Shown in pieces: positions 50,902 to 59,850 of a stretch of 64,000 bases of DNA. The notes under the pieces were generated by a model. The model ran no database searches and was not told the DNA's origin. It saw only the letters and a program-made list of their open reading frames with translations. The position numbers were made by a program, and so were the translations under genes. Positions within the stretch are counted from its first letter, which is position 1. Every line of letters starts with the position of its first letter. Origin of the DNA: Actinobacteria bacterium UBA4426. Lineage in GTDB: Bacteria > Actinomycetota > Actinomycetes > S36-B12. The stretch is taken from positions 1-64,000 of the forward strand of contig DGQA01000031.1 of the NCBI GenBank assembly GCA_002390705.1, in the 5' to 3' direction.

Positions 50902-52487
50902 TCAGATCAGGAACCAAGTTCGATCGCTACACACTTTTAGAAGTGGTCAGCGAACACGAACCTAGGGTTAAAGGTGAATTCGAAGTCCAATTGTGGCTCG
51001 GCCAAGACGAGATTTTGGATCGTAATGTCGCGGTTCGTTTGGTGAGGACCGAAGACCGGCGTGTGCCTAAGGTGCTGGGAGCAGCCCAAGCAGCAGCAAT
51101 GGTTGACGACCGTCGCCTGCTACGAGTCCTAGATATTCTTGATATTAGAAATACGTTGGAACATCCCGCTTACACGGCAATTATTAGTGAGTGGTGCACG
51201 GGAACGCCACTTCACGAAGCGCTTATGGACGCGGGCACGTCCGCTTTTGATGCTGAGTTCTCACTGGATTCTGTTTCCAATCTTGCCTGGGCGTTAAATG
51301 CTTGCCTCACATTTAATCTCGAGCATGGACGGTTACGGCCCAGTTGTGTGTTCTTGACTGAAAGCTCGGAAGTATTGGTCAGTGGTCTGGCCGTGGACCA
51401 CGCACTTTTTGGCCCATTATTTGGGAATGAGAGCACCTATGATGCAACCGAAAATAAAGATGTAAACGGCTTGGGTTCGTTGCTTTACTGCTTCACAACC
51501 GGTCTTTGGCCCTATCCTTGGTCCACGAGTGAAAATGATTCCGGCCCTTTTTTGAGTGTTCATGTGCCCTTCTCACCCAAAGTGGGTAGAGATATCCCGC
51601 TGCCATCAAGCGTGCGGGCCAGTATCCCGCGTGTGGTAGATGATCTCGTGAGTAGAAGTGTGATCGGGGCGAGCAAATCGCGTGGTGTTACCCGAATCCA
51701 AGATTCACTCGGTTTTGCCAATGCAATTGCGTCCGCGAAGGACTACTTCACACCGATGAGTACCACCACTGTCCGAGCACCGGCTGGAGTTTCCCAAAGC
51801 GCCTCACCCGCAAGTGTCGCTCAACGCATGATCGCAGTCGCAGTGGCTGCGGCTCTTGTACTCGCTACCGCTGTTGTTGGGTTCCAACTTCTCAACAGAT
51901 CCGCCACATCCAGTTCACAACTGGATTCGAATGACAACGTTGTAGACCCTTTGGAAATCTTAACCAGCCCGGCCACCCCTTTTATTGAAGTTGATGTGGG
52001 CAACATTGCCGAGGTGGTCCCAATTGCGTCGGCGCGTTCATTTGACCCTCGTGGTGGTGCCCCGAACGGGGTGTTGGGGAAAGAAAGGGAAAAGGGCGCA
52101 CCGTTAGCAATCGATGGGGACGCGGTCACTGCCTGGACCACTAAGGCGTATAAATCCTCTACTTTAGGTAAAAAAGGTGGGGTTGGGCTCATCTTGGATC
52201 TCGGCCAAGAAGTAGATGTGACCGGTGTCTCGCTTGGTCTGGTGGGCTATGGGACCGACCTGCAGATCCGGGTTGCCAACGAAATCCTCCCTGACCCGGA
52301 TTTGTGGACCAGGCTGGTCAGTATTGAAGATGCTGGCCCGCAAATCGATTTACGCGCCCCTCGAGCGGTAACGGGGCGTTATGTCTTGATTTGGCTCACG
52401 GGTATCCCACCAAAAGAAACTGGTGATCGCTTCCAAGCTGGGATCGCGAGTGCTTCGGTTTTTGGTGCCACCGTGTCCGAATCCTGA
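50898..52487 (+). CDS. MurJ-associated pseudokinase with transmembrane helix and C-terminal beta domain
   Basis: The 529-residue protein has a degenerate protein-kinase fold (about 5-290). VAVRLVR replaces the usual VAVK, HGRLRPSCVFL replaces HRDLKPSN (catalytic Asp lost), and SGLAVD stands where DFG is expected, so it should not phosphorylate. A membrane helix (about 310-333) leads to an extracytoplasmic domain from about 370 that resembles a discoidin/jelly-roll carbohydrate-binding fold (DGDAVTAWTT, LDLGQEVDVTGV). In mycobacteria the same parts are fused to MviN/MurJ and bind the FHA protein FhaA. Here they are a separate gene overlapping murJ by four bases. Confidence 0.82.
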   Translation: MIRSGTKFDRYTLLEVVSEHEPRVKGEFEVQLWLGQDEILDRNVAVRLVRTEDRRVPKVLGAAQAAAMVDDRRLLRVLDILDIRNTLEHPAYTAIISEWCTGTPLHEALMDAGTSAFDAEFSLDSVSNLAWALNACLTFNLEHGRLRPSCVFLTESSEVLVSGLAVDHALFGPLFGNESTYDATENKDVNGLGSLLYCFTTGLWPYPWSTSENDSGPFLSVHVPFSPKVGRDIPLPSSVRASIPRVVDDLVSRSVIGASKSRGVTRIQDSLGFANAIASAKDYFTPMSTTTVRAPAGVSQSASPASVAQRMIAVAVAAALVLATAVVGFQLLNRSATSSSQLDSNDNVVDPLEILTSPATPFIEVDVGNIAEVVPIASARSFDPRGGAPNGVLGKEREKGAPLAIDGDAVTAWTTKAYKSSTLGKKGGVGLILDLGQEVDVTGVSLGLVGYGTDLQIRVANEILPDPDLWTRLVSIEDAGPQIDLRAPRAVTGRYVLIWLTGIPPKETGDRFQAGIASASVFGATVSES

Positions 52488-52554
52488 AACTAGCTCACGA
52501 AACTCACGACCGGGCACAGCCACGCCGCATCTTTATGCTCATTAGGCTTGATGC

Positions 52555-53196
52555 GTGCCAGCGACGGACTTACGTGAATTTAGTGATCGCGAGTTGATCG
52601 CTGCGCACATAGCCGGTGATTCACATTCGTTCGGCGAATTGGTCTCCCGTCACCGGGATCGCCTTTGGGCAGTTGCGCTTCGCACTACCCGTGACCCGGA
52701 GGAGGCATCTGATGCACTCCAAGATGCCCTTATCTCGGCGTATCGGCGAGCCGATCAGTATCGCGGGGAAGCCGCTGTAACCACCTGGCTACACCGGATT
52801 GTCGTGAATGCTTGTCTGGATAGATTGCGGCGTAAGGCAGTGCGCCCCACCACGACCTTGCCCGACCACAACGAGAACAACAGCCGCGAAATGATAGAAC
52901 CGCGAGATGCCATTGCCGAACGTGAAAACTGGATTGAAATCTCGGCCGCGCTGGCTGAGTTGCCGCAGGACCAAAGAGAGGCCATTATTCTGGTAGATGT
53001 CCAGGGATATTCCGTCGACGCGGCCGCGAAAGAACTTGATTGCCCCACCGGGACCATTAAGAGTCGGTGTAGTCGCGGCCGGAGCAAACTGGCCGAGTCT
53101 TTGGGACACTTGCGGAACCAAGACAAGGGTGAGATCGTCACATCAATAGAACCAGATCGAACCTCACACCCCACAGACGCTCGGAAGGAGGAGTAA
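52555..53196 (+). CDS. sigM: ECF sigma factor, SigM-like
   Basis: The 213-residue protein has ECF sigma region 2 (FGELVSRHRDRLWAVALRTT, DALQDALISAYRRADQY) and region 4 (LPQDQREAIILVDVQGYSVDAAAKEL, GTIKSRCSRGRSKL). Its place between the murJ block and trxB-trxA matches actinobacterial SigM, an envelope/oxidative stress factor. It is GTG-started. The acidic tail after region 4 is short. A putative anti-sigma gene follows after one base. Confidence 0.9.
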   Translation: MPATDLREFSDRELIAAHIAGDSHSFGELVSRHRDRLWAVALRTTRDPEEASDALQDALISAYRRADQYRGEAAVTTWLHRIVVNACLDRLRRKAVRPTTTLPDHNENNSREMIEPRDAIAERENWIEISAALAELPQDQREAIILVDVQGYSVDAAAKELDCPTGTIKSRCSRGRSKLAESLGHLRNQDKGEIVTSIEPDRTSHPTDARKEE

Positions 53197-53197
53197 C

Positions 53198-54106
53198 GTG
53201 AAAAGCACAGACGGAGACTCCGAATTACCTGAGCTTGAATACCCGGAACTTACGGGTGAGCTGAGGGCATTTGGGGAATATTTGGACGCCCAACCGGTTG
53301 AGGCAATGCCCTCACATGTTTGGGAGCAGATTGCAACCACCCTTTCACTTGAATCTGCTGACCGAGTAGTCCCTGATTCACCTGCGGCCCTTGGCTCAGA
53401 TCCTGCGGTCTTAGAACTCGATAGCTACCGCAAGCGCCGGATTGGTGGCAAGTGGGCCGGTGGTCTGGTTGCGGCCAGCGTCACCCTCTTCGCAGTCGGG
53501 ATTGGGGTCAATGTCGTAAATTCAGACTCCAGCGACCAGAACTCAGTTGTGGCTGACGCCCCTATTCCCGAAGATCAAGTTGCCAATTCAGGTTCACTCA
53601 GTGCTGCCTCACCCCAAATCATTCAGGCTGGTTTTGTGCCTCCCGCGATTGAAATCATGGAGAGCGGTAACGATTACGACTCTGTAAATCTGAGGGACAT
53701 CATCGACCGGATACTGCGTAAAATTGGGGTTGAGAAGCCCATGGACATGTTTATGGCCCCGGTTCAGAACATGGAAGCCAAGAAAATGTCAATCGGGACT
53801 GGGATGACTGGGAGTGTGGATTCCTTGCGTAAATGCGTCACCGCGATCACTAATTCCGAATCTTCCCAGGCCTTATTTGTAGATCGTGCTACTTACCAAG
53901 GTATGGACGCCGGGGTGATTGTGATCCCCATGACCATGTTCACGGGAATGGATGCGGCGACAACGAGTGATGAGCGCGCGCAGCTAGGTCTCGCCCTTGA
54001 GTCATTGGGGACGGACATGAGCGCACTCGACGTGTGGGTTGTCGGTCCCGACTGTGGAAATCTCGCACTCGATGTGTACTCCCACATAAGCCATTCACTC
54101 AACTAG
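53198..54106 (+). CDS. Putative anti-sigma factor (SigM partner), single-pass membrane protein
   Basis: The 302-residue protein starts at GTG 53,198 with AAGGAGGAG directly upstream, one base after the sigM stop. An acidic N-terminal cytoplasmic part (LRAFGEYLDAQPVEAMPSHVWEQI) is followed by one membrane helix (about 86-106) and an extracytoplasmic domain. No zinc anti-sigma motif (HxxxCxxC) is visible. The topology and gene order match the anti-sigma-M protein RsmA of Mycobacterium, which binds SigM on the cytoplasmic side. Assignment rests mainly on context. Confidence 0.72.
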   Translation: MKSTDGDSELPELEYPELTGELRAFGEYLDAQPVEAMPSHVWEQIATTLSLESADRVVPDSPAALGSDPAVLELDSYRKRRIGGKWAGGLVAASVTLFAVGIGVNVVNSDSSDQNSVVADAPIPEDQVANSGSLSAASPQIIQAGFVPPAIEIMESGNDYDSVNLRDIIDRILRKIGVEKPMDMFMAPVQNMEAKKMSIGTGMTGSVDSLRKCVTAITNSESSQALFVDRATYQGMDAGVIVIPMTMFTGMDAATTSDERAQLGLALESLGTDMSALDVWVVGPDCGNLALDVYSHISHSLN

Positions 54107-54185
54107 AATCGATTAAGTCCCCCAAGCGTATACTCCTATCTTACATCCGTTCCTTGGCACCACCAAATGAAAGTAGTGATTTTTC

Positions 54186-55115
54186 GTGAGTGAAGTTCGT
54201 AATGTAATCATCATCGGATCTGGCCCAGCCGGCTACACAGCAGCGATTTATGCGGCGCGAGCCCAAATCAATCCCTTACTTTTTGAGGGTTCGGTTACCG
54301 CTGGTGGTGCACTCATGAACACTACCGACGTTGAGAATTTCCCTGGGTTTGAAAACGGAATCATGGGTCCCCAACTCATGGAAGATATGCGAGCGCAAGC
54401 GGTGAGGTTTGGCACTGAAATAATTACAGACGACGTAACTCAGATTAACGTTGATGGCGACATTAAATCTGTCACGGACGGCGCCGGTAACGTGTATCAA
54501 GCCCACACTTTAATCCTGTCCATGGGTTCGGGTTACCGCGAACTTGGCTTACCGAATGAAAAACGCCTGAGTGGTCATGGAGTTTCTTGGTGCGCAACTT
54601 GTGATGGCTTCTTCTTCCGTGAACAAGATATTGCTGTCGTTGGTGGTGGTGACTCGGCACTGGAAGAAGCGATCTTCCTAACCCGATTTGCTAAGTCTGT
54701 AACACTGGTTCACCGTCGTGGAGAATTACGTGGTAGTAAAATCATGCAGGAGCGGGCTCTCGCCAACGAGAAAATTCACGTTGCTTGGAACAGTGAAGTA
54801 GCAGCCATTCACGGTGAGGCAAAACTTTCCGGGGTCACACTTCGCGACACTGAAAATGGTACCGAGCGTGAAATTGCCATCACTGGCTTGTTTATTGCAA
54901 TTGGTCACGACCCACGCTCAGAACTGCTATCAGGGAAGGTTGATCTTGACCCTGAGGGCTATGTACTCGTTGAGTCCGGATCCACCCGCACCTCTGCCCC
55001 AGGCGTGTTCGCTTGTGGCGACCTGGTCGACCACACGTACCGACAGGCGATCACGGCGGCTGGGACCGGTTGTGCCTCCGCGCTCGACGCTGAGCGTTAT
55101 CTCGCCCACCAGTAG
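54186..55115 (+). CDS. trxB: Thioredoxin reductase
   Basis: The 309-residue protein has FAD motif GSGPAG (11-16), redox-active CATC (about 136-139, in SWCATCDGFFF), NADPH motif VGGGDSALEEA and the C-terminal FACGDLVDHTYRQAITAAG-type FAD segment (read in parts). It reduces thioredoxin with NADPH. It is GTG-started, with 79 bases upstream that may hold a promoter. trxA follows 52 bases downstream. Confidence 0.95.
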   Translation: MSEVRNVIIIGSGPAGYTAAIYAARAQINPLLFEGSVTAGGALMNTTDVENFPGFENGIMGPQLMEDMRAQAVRFGTEIITDDVTQINVDGDIKSVTDGAGNVYQAHTLILSMGSGYRELGLPNEKRLSGHGVSWCATCDGFFFREQDIAVVGGGDSALEEAIFLTRFAKSVTLVHRRGELRGSKIMQERALANEKIHVAWNSEVAAIHGEAKLSGVTLRDTENGTEREIAITGLFIAIGHDPRSELLSGKVDLDPEGYVLVESGSTRTSAPGVFACGDLVDHTYRQAITAAGTGCASALDAERYLAHQ

Positions 55116-55167
55116 TAATCACCGTAAGCCTTTTCGCTAAGTTAGACCCCAATCAAAGGAGAATGGC

Positions 55168-55488
55168 ATGGGAGCAACCAAGATCGTCACCGACGCAAAC
55201 TTCGCAGACGAAGTACTCGTGAGTGAAAAGCCGGTACTTGTTGATTTCTGGGCTGAGTGGTGTGGGCCATGTAAAATGGTGGCCCCGATCCTGGAGGAAA
55301 TCGCGGCAAATAACGACGGGCTCGTAATCGCCAAAATGAATGTTGATGAAAACCCGTCAACCCCAGCCTCCTATGGCATCACTTCGATTCCCACCATGAA
55401 CGTGTACCAGGGCGGGGAAATTGTGAAGACGATCATTGGCGCTAAGCCAAAGGCTGCTTTACTCGCTGACCTCGCCCCGTACTTGTAG
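55168..55488 (+). CDS. trxA: Thioredoxin
   Basis: The 106-residue protein has the active site WCGPCK (C32, C35), the cis-proline region SIPTMNVY and a standard thioredoxin fold length. AAAGGAG stands before the ATG. It lies between trxB and cwlM as in most actinobacteria and receives electrons from TrxB. Confidence 0.96.
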   Translation: MGATKIVTDANFADEVLVSEKPVLVDFWAEWCGPCKMVAPILEEIAANNDGLVIAKMNVDENPSTPASYGITSIPTMNVYQGGEIVKTIIGAKPKAALLADLAPYL

Positions 55489-55491
55489 GAA

Positions 55492-56541
55492 ATGCTCCGC
55501 CTTGGGTCAACCGGGGCGGCCGTAGCGGAGGTCTGCGCACGGCTCGCGCACCTGGGTCTACTTGCCGACAACAGTGGCACTGCTGTTGCAACGAATATTT
55601 ACGATGAACATGTTGTTGATGCTGTGCGCACATTTCAGCAAGAGCGTGGCATTACTGTTGACGGTCTTGTTGGACCAGAGACTTTTCGCAGGCTTGATGA
55701 AGCTCGCTGGCAACTAGGTGACCGTGTCCTTTCATTTACTGCGGGCCACTTAATGGTGGGTGATGACGTCACCGAGCTACAACGACGGCTCAACCAACTT
55801 GGTTTTGATGCAGGAAGACCCGACGGAATTTTTGGTCCCGCAGCGGACCTTGCCGTACGTGAATTTCAACGTGGAGTGGGGGTGAGTGCCGACGGTACTT
55901 GCGCCCTTGACACCCTGCGCGCATTTGAGCGTCTATCGCGATCAATTGTCGGTGGTGACTCGGGCGCATTACGAGAGCATGCATCACTTGCTTCATTGAG
56001 AACTGGGATCGCTGACAAGGTTATTGTGATTGATCCGGGTGAAAGTGTGCACCCTGAATTGACCTACGCGATTTGCGTGCGCATTGAAGGTCGGCTCGCA
56101 GCCCTTGGTACACAGGTACTTCTTACCCGACCTGAGGCACCTCTGGAACGAAAAACCCAGTCAATGCATGCCAAGTTTGCTAACGATATGGACGCCGACA
56201 TTGTGATCTCGCTACACCTAGATCACGTCGAGAGCGCAAAACCTAATGGAATTTCGGTCTACTACTTTGGTTCACCTAGCGGTGGGAACCAATCAACGGG
56301 TGGGCGAATCCTCGCGGAGTTGATCAACGAGGAACTCACCAGCAGAACAGACCGGAAAGACTGCCTAATTCACCCTAGGACTTGGGATCTTCTCCGTTTT
56401 ACTCAGATGCCCACGGTTCGCATTGAGCTTGGTTACATGTCTAATGTTGGAGACGCCAAGCGCCTCACCTCAGAAGCGTTCCACGACGCCGTGGCTGAGG
56501 GTGTAGTCGCAGCACTTACTAAATTTTGCTCTCCCCGGTAG
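55492..56541 (+). CDS. CwlM-like peptidoglycan-binding/amidase-fold protein, probably non-catalytic
   Basis: The 349-residue protein has two N-terminal peptidoglycan-binding_1 domains (about 1-65 and 75-135: VRTFQQERGITVDGLVGPET, LQRRLNQLGFDAGRPDGIFG) and an Amidase_3 fold (about 172-349: VIVIDPG, LLTRPE, ANDMDADIVISLHLD, VRIELGYMSN). No signal peptide is present. The first zinc ligand of true amidases (His in DPGHGG) is replaced: the sequence reads DPGESV. This agrees with CwlM of mycobacteria, a cytoplasmic regulator that activates MurA rather than a hydrolase. It starts 3 bases after the trxA stop. Confidence 0.83.
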   Translation: MLRLGSTGAAVAEVCARLAHLGLLADNSGTAVATNIYDEHVVDAVRTFQQERGITVDGLVGPETFRRLDEARWQLGDRVLSFTAGHLMVGDDVTELQRRLNQLGFDAGRPDGIFGPAADLAVREFQRGVGVSADGTCALDTLRAFERLSRSIVGGDSGALREHASLASLRTGIADKVIVIDPGESVHPELTYAICVRIEGRLAALGTQVLLTRPEAPLERKTQSMHAKFANDMDADIVISLHLDHVESAKPNGISVYYFGSPSGGNQSTGGRILAELINEELTSRTDRKDCLIHPRTWDLLRFTQMPTVRIELGYMSNVGDAKRLTSEAFHDAVAEGVVAALTKFCSPR

Positions 56542-56617
56542 GCCAGAGCAGACGCACTAAGAACCCCAATCCCACACCAATTGAAATTAACAACACTGCC
56601 GAGAAGAATCGTTTCAC
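56519..56617 (-). CDS. Small membrane protein, 32 residues (unrecognised)
   Basis: On the reverse strand GTG 56,617 opens a 32-codon frame with a strong GGAGG about 6 bases upstream. The product is KRFF, then an unbroken 17-20-residue hydrophobic helix ending LVRLLWPTGESKI. Its size and basic-start/hydrophobic layout recall the DLW-39 protein further on, but the sequence differs. Its last 23 bases are antisense to the end of the cwlM-like gene. The case rests on ribosome site plus helix. Confidence 0.5.
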   Translation of the reverse strand: MKRFFSAVLLISIGVGLGFLVRLLWPTGESKI

Positions 56618-56649
56618 CTCGCACCTCCTATCCATGAAAGAATACGCCC

Positions 56650-57084
56650 ATGACAAATTGGAGTGGCTACGCCCACCGGGTTCGCTTTAGCGAAGTTGAC
56701 CCACAGAGCATTGTGTTTAATTCCCGCTACCTTGAGTTTTTTGACGCGGCAAGCATTGAGTTCTTCCGCTTCTTCGGGTACCCCCCAGACCTGATGCAGT
56801 CTGCTGGATTGGAACCGGTCCTAGTTGAAGTCAATCTTCGCTACCACCGATCAGCTCAACTCGATCAGATCATTCACATCAGCATTACTTGTTCACGGCT
56901 AGGAAATTCGAGTTTTGATTTAGATTTTGAAGCTCGGATTCAAGATCCTGAAAGTAGTTCGCTAGGAACTGATTTAGTCACTTCAGCAAAAATAACCTAT
57001 GTCAACGTAGATCAGGTGACGAGGGAATCAGTACCGATCCCGATCGCGTTCCGCGAGTTTCTCGCTACAACAATTCCAGAATAG
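56650..57084 (+). CDS. Acyl-CoA thioesterase, YbgC/4-HBT hot-dog family
   Basis: The 144-residue single hot-dog protein has RVRFSEVDPQSIVFNSRYLEFFD near the N-terminus, matching the R-F-x-(D/E)-x-D-x-x-G-(H/I)-V-(F/Y)-(H/N) active-site pattern with D17-like aspartate and the following Y. VNLRYHRSAQLDQ is also typical. It likely hydrolyses short or aromatic acyl-CoA. It is distinct in sequence from the thioesterase at 15,247. Its 3' end overlaps the convergent thiolase by 20 bases; the two may act on related acyl-CoA pools. Confidence 0.85.
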   Translation: MTNWSGYAHRVRFSEVDPQSIVFNSRYLEFFDAASIEFFRFFGYPPDLMQSAGLEPVLVEVNLRYHRSAQLDQIIHISITCSRLGNSSFDLDFEARIQDPESSSLGTDLVTSAKITYVNVDQVTRESVPIPIAFREFLATTIPE

Positions 57085-58204
57085 TTGCATTGGCCATTCC
57101 GCCACCTTCGCACATGGTTTGTAACCCGTATCGGATGTTGTTGCGCCGCATGTGATGAACCAGAGTTGTCATAATGCGAGCACCGGAGGCGCCTAATGGG
57201 TGCCCGAGGGCAATCGCGCCACCGTTGGGATTGGTAATCCCGTGATCAGCGCCAGTATCTTTCAACCAGGCACCTACTACGCAAGCGAATGCCTCATTGA
57301 CTTCGAAGACCCCAATGTCACCGAGGGAAAGCCCTGATTTAGTAAGCACTTTCTCAGTAGCAGGAATAGGCCCGGTCAACATGATCACTGGATCAACACC
57401 CGCCATAGCATTGGTGTGCACTCGAACAATTGGCTGCAACCCCAACTCCTTGGCCCGTTCACTGGTCATCACAAGTAGTGCGGCGGATCCATCAGAGATT
57501 TGCGAAGCGTTTCCAGCTGTAACAACACCCTTAGGGTTAAAAGCGGGTTTTAATACTGACAGGGTTTCAGTAGTTGTTCCGGGGCGAATTCCTTGATCGA
57601 CACTCACTCCCGCAATAGGTAACGTCTCAGAGTCAAAAATTCCGTCACTGCTCGCCTTGGCGGCACGCTGCTGGGAAATAGCAGCGATCTCATCTAGTTG
57701 CTCGCGCGAAAGTGCCCACTGCTCGGCAATCATTTCGGCACTTAAGCCTTGGGGAACCAGATGTGGGTAGTGCTTCAACATCTCGGGACTAAATGGTCCG
57801 TCTCCACCCGCCATATTGCTAAACATCGGTACCCGCGACATGGATTCAACACCACCAGCGATAACAATGTCGGAATTGCCGCTGATGACCGATGCGGCAG
57901 CGAAAGCAACGGCCTGTTGGCTTGAGCCGCACTGACGGTCAATTGTGGTTCCGGTGACACTTTGTGGGAATCCGGCTGCCAAGGCGGCGTTACGTCCAAT
58001 ATTGGTGCTTTGTTCGCCTACTTGACCCACACATCCCCAATACACGTCTTCGACTAGATGGGATTCAATCCCAGCACGGTTAATTACCTCGCGCAGGATC
58101 GCCGCGCTGACATCCACCGGATGCATTTCGCTGAGGGCGCCTTTCCCTGGTTTTCCAATCCCTACCGGAGTTCGAACGGCTTCAACAATTACGGCGTCTC
58201 TCAT
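57065..58204 (-). CDS. Acetyl-CoA C-acyltransferase (thiolase)
   Basis: The 379-residue protein has all three thiolase active-site regions: nucleophilic cysteine in DRQCGSSQQAV (near residue 92), histidine in GGAIALGHPLGASGARI and the second cysteine in TMCEGGGMANATILE close to the C-terminus. It cleaves 3-ketoacyl-CoA to acetyl-CoA and a shortened acyl-CoA in beta-oxidation, or runs in reverse. The start is ATG 58,204. It is not in the island operon, but could complete it, since that operon has no thiolase. Substrate chain unknown. Confidence 0.93.
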   Translation of the reverse strand: MRDAVIVEAVRTPVGIGKPGKGALSEMHPVDVSAAILREVINRAGIESHLVEDVYWGCVGQVGEQSTNIGRNAALAAGFPQSVTGTTIDRQCGSSQQAVAFAAASVISGNSDIVIAGGVESMSRVPMFSNMAGGDGPFSPEMLKHYPHLVPQGLSAEMIAEQWALSREQLDEIAAISQQRAAKASSDGIFDSETLPIAGVSVDQGIRPGTTTETLSVLKPAFNPKGVVTAGNASQISDGSAALLVMTSERAKELGLQPIVRVHTNAMAGVDPVIMLTGPIPATEKVLTKSGLSLGDIGVFEVNEAFACVVGAWLKDTGADHGITNPNGGAIALGHPLGASGARIMTTLVHHMRRNNIRYGLQTMCEGGGMANATILELL

Positions 58205-58234
58205 GGTTTAAGTATTCCTTATCCGGAGTAAGTT

Positions 58235-59077
58235 CTAGGTAATAAGTTGGGTAACAGGTTCCAGCAGATCATTTATCTGGTTTGTACGCAGCATGGTAAG
58301 TGCAATCAACATAAAAACCAGGCTCAAGACACCCGCAATTTGGACCGGTATTCGGATTCTTTTCGGTGGAAACACCATGATTGTGGCTACTACAGCACCC
58401 ACAATTAGCCCACCAAAATGTGCACGCCAATCAACAAGTGGTGAGAAGAAGCCGATTGCCACGTTGATAGCGAGTAGAAGTAGCACTTGGCTAATGTCGT
58501 AACGCAATCTGCGCCCAGCGACAATTAACGCACCCATCAGTCCAAATATCGCACCGGAAGCACCGACGGAGACGGTGTTTAAGTCGGAGAACCAGTAGGA
58601 AGCAACTGAGCCTCCCAAAGCAGCTAAGAGGTAGAGAACAGTGAAGCGAGTGTGACCAAGGATGCGCTCAAGTGTTGATCCAAGAAAAAACAATATGTAC
58701 ATGTTGAACGCGATGTGAATAAAAGATCCATGTAAGAAGGCACTGGTAAATAGTCTCCACGATTCGCCACCTTGAGCGATTGCTACCGGATACATGCCGT
58801 ATTCCACGGCGACTTGATTGATTCCTTCTAGATACTGGATCGCAAAAAAAAGAACGTTGATGCCAATGAGTGAATATGTCACGCGCGGGGTGGTGATCAC
58901 TGCTCCACCAGCGACAGTTCTTGTTACTGGCGGAGCAGTGGCTTTCATGCAGTCTGGGCACCGGTAGCCGACGGGTGCTGCGATCATGCAGTTGGTACAA
59001 ATTGGTTTTTCACACCGTGAACACGAGATGCGGGTGGGTCTATCTGTGTGCCGATAGCACGAAGGGGAATCTTCCAC
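58235..59077 (-). CDS. Rhomboid family intramembrane serine protease with N-terminal zinc finger
   Basis: The 280-residue protein starts with a B-box-like zinc-binding domain (C7, H10, C19, C22, C27, C30, C40, C43). Six membrane segments then carry the rhomboid features: HGSFIHIAFNMYILFFLG, GASGAIFGLMGA (active serine) and the histidine in WRAHFGGLIVG. It cleaves membrane proteins within the bilayer; substrates unknown. GTG 59,077 lies 5 bases after the ppiA stop, so the two are co-transcribed. This pair is conserved near gyrA in actinobacteria. Confidence 0.92.
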   Translation of the reverse strand: MEDSPSCYRHTDRPTRISCSRCEKPICTNCMIAAPVGYRCPDCMKATAPPVTRTVAGGAVITTPRVTYSLIGINVLFFAIQYLEGINQVAVEYGMYPVAIAQGGESWRLFTSAFLHGSFIHIAFNMYILFFLGSTLERILGHTRFTVLYLLAALGGSVASYWFSDLNTVSVGASGAIFGLMGALIVAGRRLRYDISQVLLLLAINVAIGFFSPLVDWRAHFGGLIVGAVVATIMVFPPKRIRIPVQIAGVLSLVFMLIALTMLRTNQINDLLEPVTQLIT

Positions 59078-59082
59078 TTAAT

Positions 59083-59601
59083 TTAGGTGCGAATAATTTC
59101 AATCGACTGCATCACCACGTCAACCTTGGGGCGATCCTGGGATCCGGTTTCAACTGCAGCGATCGCATCCACAACGTCGCGGCTAGCTTGATCAGCGACT
59201 TCCCCAAAGATTGTGTGTTTGAAGTTTAACCACGTGGTTGCTGCAACGGTGACGAAGAACTGGGATCCATTGGTGCCTGGACCTGCATTTGCCATGGCTA
59301 GAATGTAAGGCTTATCAAATGTGAGTTCGGGGTGTGCTTCGTCCTCGAATCGGTAACCGGGGCCGCCTGTTCCGGTACCCAGTGGGTCTCCGCCCTGAAT
59401 CATGAAACCGGGGATAATCCGGTGAAAGACCAAGTCTTTGTACAAAGGTGCACTCGACTTCGCGCTCACCCGTGGGTCAGTCCATTCCTTGGTTCCCTCG
59501 GACAACCCGGTGAAGTTTTCCACCGTTTTAGGGGCATGGTCAGGGAAAAGATTGCAGTTAATGTCCCCGAGGTTTGTATGAATAATCGCTTGTAGTGTCA
59601 T
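59083..59601 (-). CDS. ppiA: Peptidyl-prolyl cis-trans isomerase, cyclophilin type
   Basis: The 172-residue cytoplasmic cyclophilin has FHRIIPGFMIQGGDPLGTG and NAGPGTNGSQFFVTV, the active-site arginine and substrate-binding regions. No signal peptide is present. It speeds proline isomerisation during folding. It is the first gene of the ppiA-rhomboid transcript. Confidence 0.94.
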   Translation of the reverse strand: MTLQAIIHTNLGDINCNLFPDHAPKTVENFTGLSEGTKEWTDPRVSAKSSAPLYKDLVFHRIIPGFMIQGGDPLGTGTGGPGYRFEDEAHPELTFDKPYILAMANAGPGTNGSQFFVTVAATTWLNFKHTIFGEVADQASRDVVDAIAAVETGSQDRPKVDVVMQSIEIIRT

Positions 59602-59720
59602 GTGCAGATACTTTCACGCTACCGTTAGGGGTACTCGCGCGGGCGGTGAATTTGCCCACGCAATGCTTCACGGGCGTAATGCCCGTGTTCCGGGTCACCA
59701 GTAAGCGAAACGAGGAATTG

Positions 59721-59793
59721 TGGAGCTTAGGAGACTCGAACTCCTGACATCTGCCTTGCAAAGGCAGCGCTCTACCAACTGAGCTAAAGCCCC
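59721..59793 (-). tRNA. tRNA-Ala (TGC anticodon)
   Basis: The reverse strand folds as a complete tRNA of 73 nt: acceptor GGGGCTT/AAGCTCC with the G3.U70 wobble pair that marks tRNA-Ala, D arm with AGCTCAGTTGGTAGAGC and anticodon stem CTGCC/GGCAG with loop TTTGCAA. The T arm has GTTCGAGTC. The 3' CCA is not encoded. Confidence 0.96.
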
Positions 59794-59850
59794 TCATGTT
59801 GCGGGTTGCGTATCGATTGCGCCGAACCTGTGTTCAGTGCGAGCCGAATG

